DNA of 64,000 bases. Origin: Prevotella sp. (GTDB lineage Bacteria > Bacteroidota > Bacteroidia > Bacteroidales > Bacteroidaceae). Within the stretch, counting starts at the first letter, position 1. Each line of letters opens with the position of its first letter. The DNA is taken from the NCBI GenBank assembly GCA_017402445.1, contig JAFPME010000020.1:1-64000 (forward strand), in the 5' to 3' direction. Below, piece by piece: positions 42,475-50,023 of this stretch. The notes below the pieces were generated by a model. The model saw nothing but the letters and a program-made list of their open reading frames with translations, had not been told where the DNA came from and did no database searches. The translations under genes were made by a program, and so were the position numbers.

Positions 42475-43716
42475 TCACTTTTGAGCATATCTGCTCATGA
42501 CGTTTGCGGGCGGACGGCCGGCATCCAGTTCCGCTTTCATGAAGTCCATGTCGGCGGCTACGTGATTGAAGAACTGGCGATAGCCTGAACAAAGATAGTT
42601 CAGACCCTTCTCTCCACAGTGGTCACGAAGGAAACGGTTCTTCGGACACTCACCATGACAGGCAAACAGGAACCGACAGTCGCGGCATTGGTGCGGCAGC
42701 GTGTCGTGCTTCATCCGTGCGAACGACCGTTGTCGCTCCCCGTACATCATCTCAGTGAGCGACAGCCGACGGATATTGCCCAGCCGATACTCTGGAAAGA
42801 CAAAATGGTCGCAGGCATATACATCGCCGTTGTACTCCATCACGGCGGCATGGCCGCACATCGACGACACCGAGCAGAGCCCCGGCGCTACGCCAGCCCA
42901 GTTGGCCAGCGTGGCATCGAAGAGCTGCACGAAGACCTTCCCCACGTCGCTCCGCACCCATTCGTCGTAGAGCGTGCAGAGGAAGCGGCCCCACTGCGCG
43001 GGTGTTACGGACCATGAGGTCACCATCCGCTGCGCTTCCTGTTCGTCGTCGGCCCACGCCGTCAGGCCGGGAGCAAGTCGCAGTCCGTCCTGTCGGCTGA
43101 CATGACGCTCCACGATGGGCGTGAACTGCAAGTATTGGCACCCTATCTCCTTGAAGAAACGATAGAACTCCAGCGGATGCTCTGCGTTCAGGCGGTTCAC
43201 CACGGCCATCGCGTTCCACTCCACGTCGTGTTTCTGCAGCAGCCGGATGCCCCTCATCACGTCGCGCCACGACGGTCGTCCCGTGCGCGAACGTCGGTAT
43301 TCGTCGTGCAACGCCTGCGGTCCGTCTACCGAGAGCCCCACCAAGAAATTGTTTTCCCTGAAAAAGGCACACCACTCGTCGTTGAGTAGTGTGCCGTTTG
43401 TTTGTATGCAGTTGTCGATATGCCGTCCGCGGGCATAGCGACGCTGCAGTTCCAATGCCTTTTTGTAGAAGCTGATGGGGCGCATCAGCGGTTCGCCGCC
43501 ATGCCAAGTGAAGAGCACGTCAGGCATGGTCTGCGCCTCGATGTACTGGCGGACGAACGTTTCCAGCACGTCGTCGGCCATCACCTGTCGTCCCTCCTGT
43601 CCGTAGAGCCGCCGCTTCTCCGTGTAGTAGCAGTAGCTGCAGTCCAGGTTGCAGAGGCTGCCCGCAGGCTTCAGCATGACATAGAGCGGACTGCCGAACG
43701 GCGTTGCGGTGTCCAT
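42475..43716 (-). CDS. Anaerobic sulfatase-maturating enzyme (radical SAM/SPASM)
   Basis: 413 residues. Radical SAM cluster motif CNLDCSYCYY (about 18-27). FTWHGGEPLMRPISFYKKALEL is the family's second signature. The C-terminal SPASM region has the Cys-rich segments CGHAAVMEYNGDVYACDHFV and CRDCRFLFACHGECPKNRF. It oxidises a Cys or Ser of a sulfatase to formylglycine without oxygen. It lies 6 bases downstream of a sulfatase whose active site is Ser-type, its obvious substrate. Confidence 0.95.
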   Translation of the reverse strand: MDTATPFGSPLYVMLKPAGSLCNLDCSYCYYTEKRRLYGQEGRQVMADDVLETFVRQYIEAQTMPDVLFTWHGGEPLMRPISFYKKALELQRRYARGRHIDNCIQTNGTLLNDEWCAFFRENNFLVGLSVDGPQALHDEYRRSRTGRPSWRDVMRGIRLLQKHDVEWNAMAVVNRLNAEHPLEFYRFFKEIGCQYLQFTPIVERHVSRQDGLRLAPGLTAWADDEQEAQRMVTSWSVTPAQWGRFLCTLYDEWVRSDVGKVFVQLFDATLANWAGVAPGLCSVSSMCGHAAVMEYNGDVYACDHFVFPEYRLGNIRRLSLTEMMYGERQRSFARMKHDTLPHQCRDCRFLFACHGECPKNRFLRDHCGEKGLNYLCSGYRQFFNHVAADMDFMKAELDAGRPPANVMSRYAQK

Positions 43717-43722
43717 GGTGCG

Positions 43723-45186
43723 TTATCTCCTTTTCGTTTTCTTCCCCTTCACGCCTTTCTTTCCTTTCACCAGCTCATCCTCGGGGATGGGATAGTTCAC
43801 CGACGGCTTGTGCATGCTGTGCATCACGGCGTCGAGCTCCTTCACCATCTTCGGCTGCTGTGCTGCCAGGTTGTTGGTCTCGCAGGGGTCGTCGGCGATG
43901 TTGTAGAGTTCCAGCGGCGCATCCTTCTTCACCGTCACGCATTTCCAGTCGCCATGGCGCACGGCGCGCTGCTTGCCCGGAAATTCCCAGTAGAGATAGC
44001 GGTTGTCGGTGTCGGCCTCACCGCCGTAGAACAGCGGCGTGATGTCCATGCCGTCGGTGTCGTCGGGCACGGTTGCCATTGCTTCCTCGCTGCCCGTCAG
44101 CCGTGCCAGCGTGGGCATGATGTCGGGGAAGTAGACCAGATTGTCGATCTGTCGGGCCGGAACGCGCCCGGGCTGGTTGACGATGAGCGGCACCTTGATG
44201 CCTCCTTCGTAGAGCTGTCCCTTGCGTCCTTTCAGTCCGGCGCCGCAGTTCAGCTCTTTCAGCGGAGCCATGACGGCGGCCCCGTTGTCGGAAGCGAAGA
44301 TGACGAGCGTGTTCTCGCGCAGTCCCAGGTTGTCGAGCGTGCCGAGCAGCCGTCCGATGTTGTAGTCCATGTGTGTCACCAGGGCCGCATAGCGCTTCGT
44401 GTTCAACGACCATTCGCCGTGTTCATCGTACCACGACGTGTCGTCGATGTTGTAAGGCTCGTGCGGTGCGTCGTAACCGAGGAAGAGGAAGAAGGCGCGG
44501 TCCTTGTTTCGATGGATGAAGGCGATGGCGTCGTCGGTCGAAATCTCGGTGTTGTGGCGCACATGCGCATCGTGGGCGTTCTCGTTGATATTGATCAGAC
44601 TGTCGCCCCACAGCCGGTAGTAGGGGTAATAGTAAGGTGCGTTGGAGTGAACGGTGGCGATGGTCCAGCCATAGAACTCGTCGAAGCCGCGATGGTTAGG
44701 AGCTGAACCGGGGTCGTAGCCGTCGAGGTGCCACTTGTTCACCAGACAGGTACGGTAGCCAGCCTTGCCGACCACGGTGCCCAGCGTGCGGTCTTCGGGC
44801 AGCAGATTGGCGCGCCGCACGATGGTGGTGTCGCCGCGCGGGCTCACTTTCAGCCCCTCCATGCCTCCGGCGTAGCAGAAGTTGTCGCGTATGCGCGTGT
44901 TGCCCGAGTTCTTGCCCGTCATCAGCGAGCAGCGCGAAGGCGAGCTGATGCCGCTTCCGGCGTAGGCCTGCGTGAAGCTGGTGCCCGTGCGCGCCAGCCG
45001 GTCGATGTTCGGTGTCTGTATGTATCGGTTGCCGTAGCAGGCCAGGTCGCCGTAGCCCATGTCGTCGGCCAGTATGAAGATAATGTTCGGATGTTCGGGC
45101 GTTGCTTTCGGTTGCCCGTCGTCGGCCACGGCCTGCTGTGTGAGCAGTGCTCCGGCGGTGATCATCAGGTTTCTTGCGTGATTCAT
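43723..45186 (-). CDS. Sulfatase (Ser-type, formylglycine-dependent)
   Basis: 487 residues from ATG 45186 (MNHARNLMITAGALLTQQAVA, signal peptide). Metal-site Asp pair in NIIFILADDMGYGD. Active-site core SSPSRCSLMTG with Ser81 as the residue to be converted. Further conserved pieces: KWHLDGYDPGSAP, YDAPHEPY and VIFASDNGAAVMAP. The family cleaves sulfate esters of glycans or aryl compounds in the periplasm. The maturase gene follows in the same operon. Substrate is not evident; the position near a TonB-receptor operon is suggestive only. Confidence 0.95.
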   Translation of the reverse strand: MNHARNLMITAGALLTQQAVADDGQPKATPEHPNIIFILADDMGYGDLACYGNRYIQTPNIDRLARTGTSFTQAYAGSGISSPSRCSLMTGKNSGNTRIRDNFCYAGGMEGLKVSPRGDTTIVRRANLLPEDRTLGTVVGKAGYRTCLVNKWHLDGYDPGSAPNHRGFDEFYGWTIATVHSNAPYYYPYYRLWGDSLININENAHDAHVRHNTEISTDDAIAFIHRNKDRAFFLFLGYDAPHEPYNIDDTSWYDEHGEWSLNTKRYAALVTHMDYNIGRLLGTLDNLGLRENTLVIFASDNGAAVMAPLKELNCGAGLKGRKGQLYEGGIKVPLIVNQPGRVPARQIDNLVYFPDIMPTLARLTGSEEAMATVPDDTDGMDITPLFYGGEADTDNRYLYWEFPGKQRAVRHGDWKCVTVKKDAPLELYNIADDPCETNNLAAQQPKMVKELDAVMHSMHKPSVNYPIPEDELVKGKKGVKGKKTKRR

Positions 45187-45207
45187 TGTATCCGTTTTAG
45201 TACGATG

Positions 45208-45270
45208 CAAAGGTACGGAAAAACGAGAGAAATGCAAAAGGAAAGCATGTTTTTCTTTTGCATTTCCGAG
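45208..45270 (-). promoter_or_regulatory. Promoter-carrying repeat, copy 3 (sulfatase promoter)
   Basis: On the minus strand this 63-base unit closely matches the two units at 40300 and 40397. It opens CTCGGAAATGCAAAAG and ends TTTG-N19-TACCTTTG (-7 at 45215-45208), 22 bases before ATG 45186. Confidence 0.78.
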
Positions 45271-45529
45271 TGCGAGTACCTTCGGCGAAGCCAAAGATAT
45301 GGATTTTTTTCAATCCTGCAAACAAAAGGACTGCCTTCGGCGAGAAATCACTTTGTCCTGTGTGAAATAGACATTTATATAAACCCGCAGTCAGTGGGCA
45401 ATCGGATCACTTTGTAAACATTTATAACCGAAAAACTGTGCTCGGAAAAAATATCATTTTAGAGAGACGAACGGTCTTGAAACGGTAAAAGAATTGAACA
45501 AAAGAGCGAAATCTTTCATCTCGATTATC
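45271..45529. other. Gene-free interval upstream of the sulfatase
   Basis: Nothing beyond a CTTCGGCGAAG-like short palindrome at about 45280-45290 and scattered A/T-rich DNA. The frame from the sulfatase gene extends into this region but has no start. Confidence 0.4.
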
Positions 45530-45740
45530 AGAATGAGCCATTTTACTTTTCAATATGAGCCATTCTGCTTTCCGAAAAGGCTCATTATGCAAGGCAAAAA
45601 GAGCCGTTTTGAAGTGTAAAAAGAGCCGTTTTGAAAGCCCGAAAAATGTAAAGAAAACACAAGATGTTTGTTTCCAGTGCGTTACGACTCTCTCATATTT
45701 CGCTCATACGCGGCCGTTGGATTTTAATTTCAGAATTTTG
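45530..45740. repeat. Dispersed repeat with five-unit 22-base array (copy 2)
   Basis: Units at 45530-45544, 45552-45566, 45574-45588, 45596-45610 and 45618-45632 are each followed by a 7-base spacer. Cores resemble AAAATGAGCCATTTT. The conserved flank (GAAAGCCCGAAAAATGTAAA onward to about 45740) matches 5881-5996 in inverse orientation. Palindromes are weaker than in copy 1, with mismatches in units 2 and 3. Confidence 0.8.
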
Positions 45741-45849
45741 CAACCACAGAGCGTTATTTCGAGCTTTTTGTCAAGGAAATTCAGAGCAAGTCTGTGAGTC
45801 AGTGGGGCTACGAATTAGCGAGACGGCAGGGTTGTTTTTAAAAAGTGTC

Positions 45850-45939
45850 GTGAAAACGTTGTAACGTTATCACGGTATGACGTTATAACGGGTCAAGGGG
45901 GATAACGTCATCACGTCATGACGTGATAACGAGGCGAGG
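45850..45939. repeat. Octamer tract with 8-base register (tract 1)
   Basis: CG dinucleotides occur at 45850, 45858, 45866, 45874, 45882 and 45890, then after a one-base slip at 45907, 45915, 45923 and 45931. Octamers include TTGTAACG, TTATCACG, GTATGACG, TTATAACG and TCATGACG. An 18-base perfect palindrome (ATCACGTCATGACGTGAT) is included. It lies just downstream of the DUF6850 gene stop (45960). Confidence 0.85.
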
Positions 45940-45959
45940 GGACAACAAAAAAGGTTTCA

Positions 45960-47654
45960 TCAGAATACGGTGCCGACGGTGAGGCGGAGGAGGGTGTGGT
46001 CGGTACCGGAGAGAAATTCGCGGTGGTCGGGACGGTGGGCCTTGCGGTGCCCGATGTTGACGGCAACGTAAGCAGGGAAGGCCGTCGTGGGGATGATGAA
46101 CGAATACTTCGCACCAAGCGAAAGCTGGTGCTGCGCTGCGGTCAGGTATTCGTATTCACGGTAGAGCCACGCCTCCATTGTCGGCGGTGTCGACTGTTTG
46201 TCGGAGGGTTCGATGAAGGTGTTCTCTTCAAACGGAACGCCACTTCCCTTGCTGAAGGCGGCTCCGACCTCTAAAGTCAGCATGGACTGGTTGAAAAAAA
46301 TATTGCGCGCAACACCCAGGCGCAGCTCCCGGACGTCGAGCTTCTGGCGGCGGTAGTAAGGATAAACGTAGGCTGTCTGTTTGCGATGCTTCCAGTTGAA
46401 AGCTGCATGGAGCGTCCATGTGGGCAACGAAGCGACGCCGACGGCTCCTGTGCCGATCCTTGCCGACGAAGGACTGGCTCCGTTTGCTGGCCTGCCGACA
46501 ACTCCCAGATAGCCCGTATAGGCGACAGAGCCGCTGACCCACACCTTGTTGGCGGCCTTCACGGGGTCGTAGTATTCATAATAGCGCGAGCCGGCATCGT
46601 TCGTCAACTCACGATATGTGTTCAGTTTGTTCTGCAGATTCTCGGCCTCAAGGCTCAAGTCTAAATGGTGAATGGCCGAAGGGCGGCGGTAGGAAAGTCG
46701 TGTCCGGTAGGTGTACAGCTTGCTGTCGTGGCGCGTATACTGTATGGTATAGGGCGAACGGCGGCCGTAATAGCCTTCGCGCCAGGCCATGGAAGCCTCG
46801 TGATACCACGCGATAGCGCCGGAAGGACGCAGTTCCAGCTGCGCGGCCATGCCGTGATGCTCGTCGAGTAGGGGCATTGACGTATTGCTGTCCGTGAAGC
46901 CGTCGCCCCCAAACTGTTCCACCCTGCCCGTGAAGACAGCGTAGGCGACGAGCGACTTGTACACCTTGTCGCCCTTGCCATAGGTGCTGAACTCCAGGCT
47001 CTCGGTGTTGCGACGGTAGAAATAGTTGGCGCCCAGGGTGACACTGCGGCCCAAAGGCAGCGTCAGACCGGCCGCTACATCGAGATTCATGAAGAGATTC
47101 TTGTGGCGCAAATCCTTGTATTTGGCGTAGTTAGCGGAGGTGTAGGCAACGCGACCACCCACCGACAGGCCCCGCCAGAGGTCTACTCCGACGGCTCCCA
47201 CAAGGTTGTACGTGTCGCGGTGCTTGCGCCCGAGGTTGGTCACCGAGTCTTCGACGATGTCGAACGGGCGTCGGTCGGGACAGACGAAAGCGGAACCAGC
47301 CATGTCGCGGCCTGTGAAATTGTCGTAGCTCATGCGTCCGTAGACGACGGTCCGCGCCGAGAGACGGCAGAAACTCTCCACCGAAGCTCCGGCTTCCGTG
47401 GTCTTCGGCGACTCGCTGTAGTTCACGAAGCCGCCCCGTTGCAGTTGCCCGTAGACGTCTGCCGCAGTGATGTTCGTGCCGGTGAAGCGCGTCAGTCCGG
47501 CACCATTCATCGTGGAAAGCCACAAGGACGAGTCTTTCTCGAAAGCGAAATCGCGGTACTGTGCCTGCAAGGGCGTCGTCCACAGGCACAGGAACACAGG
47601 GACGATCAGCCGAATCATCCACCTTCTATAATATGTATATCTTTTCGCTTTCAT
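45960..47654 (-). CDS. DUF6850-type outer-membrane beta-barrel protein
   Basis: 564 residues from ATG 47654 (MKAKRYTYYRRWMIRLIVPVF); the earlier start lacks a signal. After a signal peptide ending LQAQ the protein is a run of alternating beta strands with aromatic ends (VGVDLWRGLSVGGRVAYTS, LDVAAGLTLPLGRSVTLGANYFYRR) and ends TLLRLTVGTVF, a typical barrel finish. This fits the DUF6850 outer-membrane family. It is last in the operon headed by the TonB-dependent receptor, so a role in uptake or surface assembly is likely. Function unknown. Confidence 0.75.
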   Translation of the reverse strand: MKAKRYTYYRRWMIRLIVPVFLCLWTTPLQAQYRDFAFEKDSSLWLSTMNGAGLTRFTGTNITAADVYGQLQRGGFVNYSESPKTTEAGASVESFCRLSARTVVYGRMSYDNFTGRDMAGSAFVCPDRRPFDIVEDSVTNLGRKHRDTYNLVGAVGVDLWRGLSVGGRVAYTSANYAKYKDLRHKNLFMNLDVAAGLTLPLGRSVTLGANYFYRRNTESLEFSTYGKGDKVYKSLVAYAVFTGRVEQFGGDGFTDSNTSMPLLDEHHGMAAQLELRPSGAIAWYHEASMAWREGYYGRRSPYTIQYTRHDSKLYTYRTRLSYRRPSAIHHLDLSLEAENLQNKLNTYRELTNDAGSRYYEYYDPVKAANKVWVSGSVAYTGYLGVVGRPANGASPSSARIGTGAVGVASLPTWTLHAAFNWKHRKQTAYVYPYYRRQKLDVRELRLGVARNIFFNQSMLTLEVGAAFSKGSGVPFEENTFIEPSDKQSTPPTMEAWLYREYEYLTAAQHQLSLGAKYSFIIPTTAFPAYVAVNIGHRKAHRPDHREFLSGTDHTLLRLTVGTVF

Positions 47655-47713
47655 TTTTCTTTCAAGAAATGAAGGAGTGAAGACTTCGTTCTTCACCCTT
47701 CATTCTTCACTTC

Positions 47714-47737
47714 CCCCTGCCCTTGAGAGGGCAGGGG
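47714..47737. repeat. Perfect 10-bp hairpin with TGAG loop
   Basis: CCCCTGCCCT (47714-47723) pairs with AGGGCAGGGG (47728-47737), in the 108-base gap between the DUF4876 and DUF6850 genes. It resembles the G/C palindrome family and may regulate expression of the downstream gene. Confidence 0.7.
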
Positions 47738-47762
47738 ATGGGTTTTTCACTCTTCACATTCA

Positions 47763-48896
47763 TTATTCGCCTCGCAGCGAGCACTTCTGACGCTCGTGGA
47801 AGTCGGCAGTGGAATTGTTCGTGTCGAGATAGACAATGCGGGCACCGTTCTTGATGGATGCCTCTGCGTCGATGCCGCTCGGGTCTGTGCTCTCGTCTAC
47901 ACCTAAGCTGTAGTTGTAGACCAACTTGCCTGCGTTCTCAGCCAAAGCTTCGGTAGCCTCCTTGTCAACGTTGCGGTAGAGCACGTGGCCGAGCTTATTG
48001 GTCAGTGTGACGTAACCGCCGTCGATGTCGGGTGTCAGACGCTTCTTGCTGTCGTTGACACGGCTCTTGTCGAACACCTCAATGCCGTCGATAATCCACT
48101 CGTTGGGCACCTTGACGCACGCGCTGACGGCGTCCTGCGATTCACCCACGCCGTACCAGAGGTTGTTGGCATCGTTGAAATAGTCGGGAGTGGAGGTTCC
48201 CTGTACCTGGAAGATGAAGAGGGCAGGCGACGACATGCTCAACATCCAAGCCGTTCCCTGACCGTATTTCACGGCTTTCAGGTAGTGCGACGTGGGGATG
48301 ACGTCGGCCGGCGTGGGATAGTAGGATGCCAGATTGTAGCCGCTCTCGGGGTCGTACATGCAATAGTAATCGGGATTGGCGTAGTTCACCGACTGCGAAT
48401 AGGTCTGCGTGTTGTCGATGGCGCTCATGCAGTTGACGACCACCTGCGAGTAAGGCTCAATGACAAGGGCTCCGGGATAGTACCAAATGCCGTTTTGGGC
48501 GGGGATGAAGCCCTCGGCCTCGTAGACCAGGGAGCCGTCCTCGTTGAAGTTGTTGTTGTTGGCATGGCCGTTGTAGGGCGTTCCGATGGCAAAGCCGAGG
48601 TTGTTCACCACAGCCTGCTGGCCGCAGTTGTTGTAGAGAATGATACATTTGTCCATCTGGAAAGCACCGGTTCCGGCATCCTTCGGGCAGCCGCCGTTGT
48701 ACAGTTCCTTGATGATGATCTGGTCAACGTTCTTGTCCTCCAGTACCGGCTGGGCGAACGACACGTTCTGAACGTCAGTGGCCGGAATCGTAATCTGCGT
48801 ACCGTCCGACTTGGTGATGACCATGTTCCACTGCTGTGCACACACGTTTGCCGAGAAAGCAATCAGGGCAAACACAATAAGTAAACTCTTTTTCAT
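47763..48896 (-). CDS. DUF4876-family secreted protein
   Basis: 377 residues. Signal peptide KSLLIVFALIAFSANVCAQQ. A Prevotella-type opening MVITKSDGTQITIPATDVQNVSFAQ is followed by the DUF4876 body (IIIKELYNGGCPKD, KCIILYNNCGQQAVVNNLGFA, NLWYGVGESQDAVSACVKVPNEWIIDGIEVFD). There is no lipobox, although many family members are lipoproteins; that role may be taken by the separate small lipoprotein at 49594-49980. It lies in the TonB-receptor operon. Function unknown. Confidence 0.82.
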   Translation of the reverse strand: MKKSLLIVFALIAFSANVCAQQWNMVITKSDGTQITIPATDVQNVSFAQPVLEDKNVDQIIIKELYNGGCPKDAGTGAFQMDKCIILYNNCGQQAVVNNLGFAIGTPYNGHANNNNFNEDGSLVYEAEGFIPAQNGIWYYPGALVIEPYSQVVVNCMSAIDNTQTYSQSVNYANPDYYCMYDPESGYNLASYYPTPADVIPTSHYLKAVKYGQGTAWMLSMSSPALFIFQVQGTSTPDYFNDANNLWYGVGESQDAVSACVKVPNEWIIDGIEVFDKSRVNDSKKRLTPDIDGGYVTLTNKLGHVLYRNVDKEATEALAENAGKLVYNYSLGVDESTDPSGIDAEASIKNGARIVYLDTNNSTADFHERQKCSLRGE

Positions 48897-48930
48897 ATTG
48901 ATTTCTTTTTTTATTCTTAATTCCTAACTC

Positions 48931-49404
48931 TTAATTTTTAACCTTGATAGTCTTTCCAGGGGCCTTCACCACATAGATACCGCGTGGCAGAGCGCTCAGG
49001 TTGATGGTGGCACGACCGTCGGCCGAGGCTGCGACGGAAGTCATCTGCCGCCCGTCAATGGTGTAGACCACGATGCGGTTTCCTGCTTTCAATCCGCTGA
49101 AAGCCACCTGTCCGAAGGCTACCTCAGACTGCGGCTGACTGTCGTTTTGCACTTCTCGGATGTCGGTCGACGTGTCAGAAAAAGCGTAGTTGGTCCCTTC
49201 CAGACTGGTAGAAATCTGCCGTTCGCCGCATGTTACGACCAGATTGCCGTCTTCCAGCGTGATGACCGGATTGTCGGCCAGCGCGAACTCCGCCGTGGAG
49301 CCGTCGCTCTGCGTGAGCACCAGATACTGCTGTGCCTTGGCCGTGAAGGGCATCACAAGCATGGCTGCAAGCAGGAGTGCTCCAAGAATAGTTCTTTTTT
49401 TCAT
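48931..49404 (-). CDS. Small secreted protein with type IX secretion-like C-terminal domain
   Basis: 157 residues. Signal peptide MKKRTILGALLLAAMLVMPFTAKA. The mature N terminus QQYLVLTQSDGSTAEFALADNPVITLEDGNLVVT repeats the SDG-motif opening of the DUF4876 neighbour. The C terminus (FSGLKAGNRIVVYTIDGRQMTSVA, then INLSALPRGIYVVKAPGKTIKVKN) resembles a T9SS sorting domain or a related Por-secretion fold. Between them there is almost no other domain, so it may be an accessory surface protein. The 189-base gap upstream carries an octamer tract. Confidence 0.6.
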   Translation of the reverse strand: MKKRTILGALLLAAMLVMPFTAKAQQYLVLTQSDGSTAEFALADNPVITLEDGNLVVTCGERQISTSLEGTNYAFSDTSTDIREVQNDSQPQSEVAFGQVAFSGLKAGNRIVVYTIDGRQMTSVAASADGRATINLSALPRGIYVVKAPGKTIKVKN

Positions 49405-49449
49405 TTTACTGCTGTTTATTGATAGTTAAAACTCATTCTTTCGTTTTTC

Positions 49450-49534
49450 GTCATGTCGTAATGACGTGGTTTTGCTTTTTGGGTTATGACGTTGAAACGC
49501 TTTTTTCTCGTGATGGCGTTGTCACGTTATTTCG
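49450..49534. repeat. Octamer tract with 8-base register (tract 2)
   Basis: CG ends octamers at 49450, 49458 and 49466, then (through two TG/GG words) 49491 and 49499, and after a slip 49510, 49518, 49526 and 49534. Words include TAATGACG, TTGTCACG and TTATTTCG. It fills the gap upstream of the 48931-49404 gene. Confidence 0.75.
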
Positions 49535-49593
49535 AGATTTCCTTGTTCATGATACTGCAGAATCGTTTTCCCCGGCAACGCTCGTGGCCTTCG

Positions 49594-49980
49594 TCAGTGG
49601 ACGACGCGCTTTCGCGACATCTTCAGATTCATGTCCACACGGTTCGCACTGTCAGGCGAAACGATGATCAGACTGCGCACGCCGTTGAAGATATAGCGCC
49701 AGTCGTAGGTCAGGTGCACTTCGGACGAACTGGCTTCGTAGACTCCCGGCGGCACCACGAAGCGCGCTATGCCCTGCGCATCGGTTGAATCGACGAAGAC
49801 AGACGCCTTGGCATCGCGCAATTCCACGCGCGCCCCCTCGTATGGGTCCACGCTGTTTTCCGGATAGACCAGCTGTACGCGCAGCGTGCACACCTCCATC
49901 TCCTCGTCGTAGTGGCATGCCGACAAGAGGAGTGTGGCCGTCAGCACCATCAATCGGCAATATGTCTTTTTCCTTTCCAT
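49594..49980 (-). CDS. Small lipoprotein with Ig/carboxypeptidase-regulatory-like fold
   Basis: 128 residues. Lipobox LLLSAC (about 17-22) after a basic start. The mature part VCTLRVQLVYPENSVDPYEGARVELRDAKASVFVDSTDAQGIARFVVPPGVYEA is a single beta-sandwich of the type found at the start of many DUF4876 lipoproteins. The gene follows the TonB receptor gene and precedes the secreted proteins. It may anchor or scaffold them at the outer membrane. The split from the DUF4876 gene is notable. Confidence 0.65.
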   Translation of the reverse strand: MERKKTYCRLMVLTATLLLSACHYDEEMEVCTLRVQLVYPENSVDPYEGARVELRDAKASVFVDSTDAQGIARFVVPPGVYEASSSEVHLTYDWRYIFNGVRSLIIVSPDSANRVDMNLKMSRKRVVH

Positions 49981-50023
49981 ACGCTATTCTCAATTCTTGT
50001 TTGTCGAAATGGGACGTGGTCCG

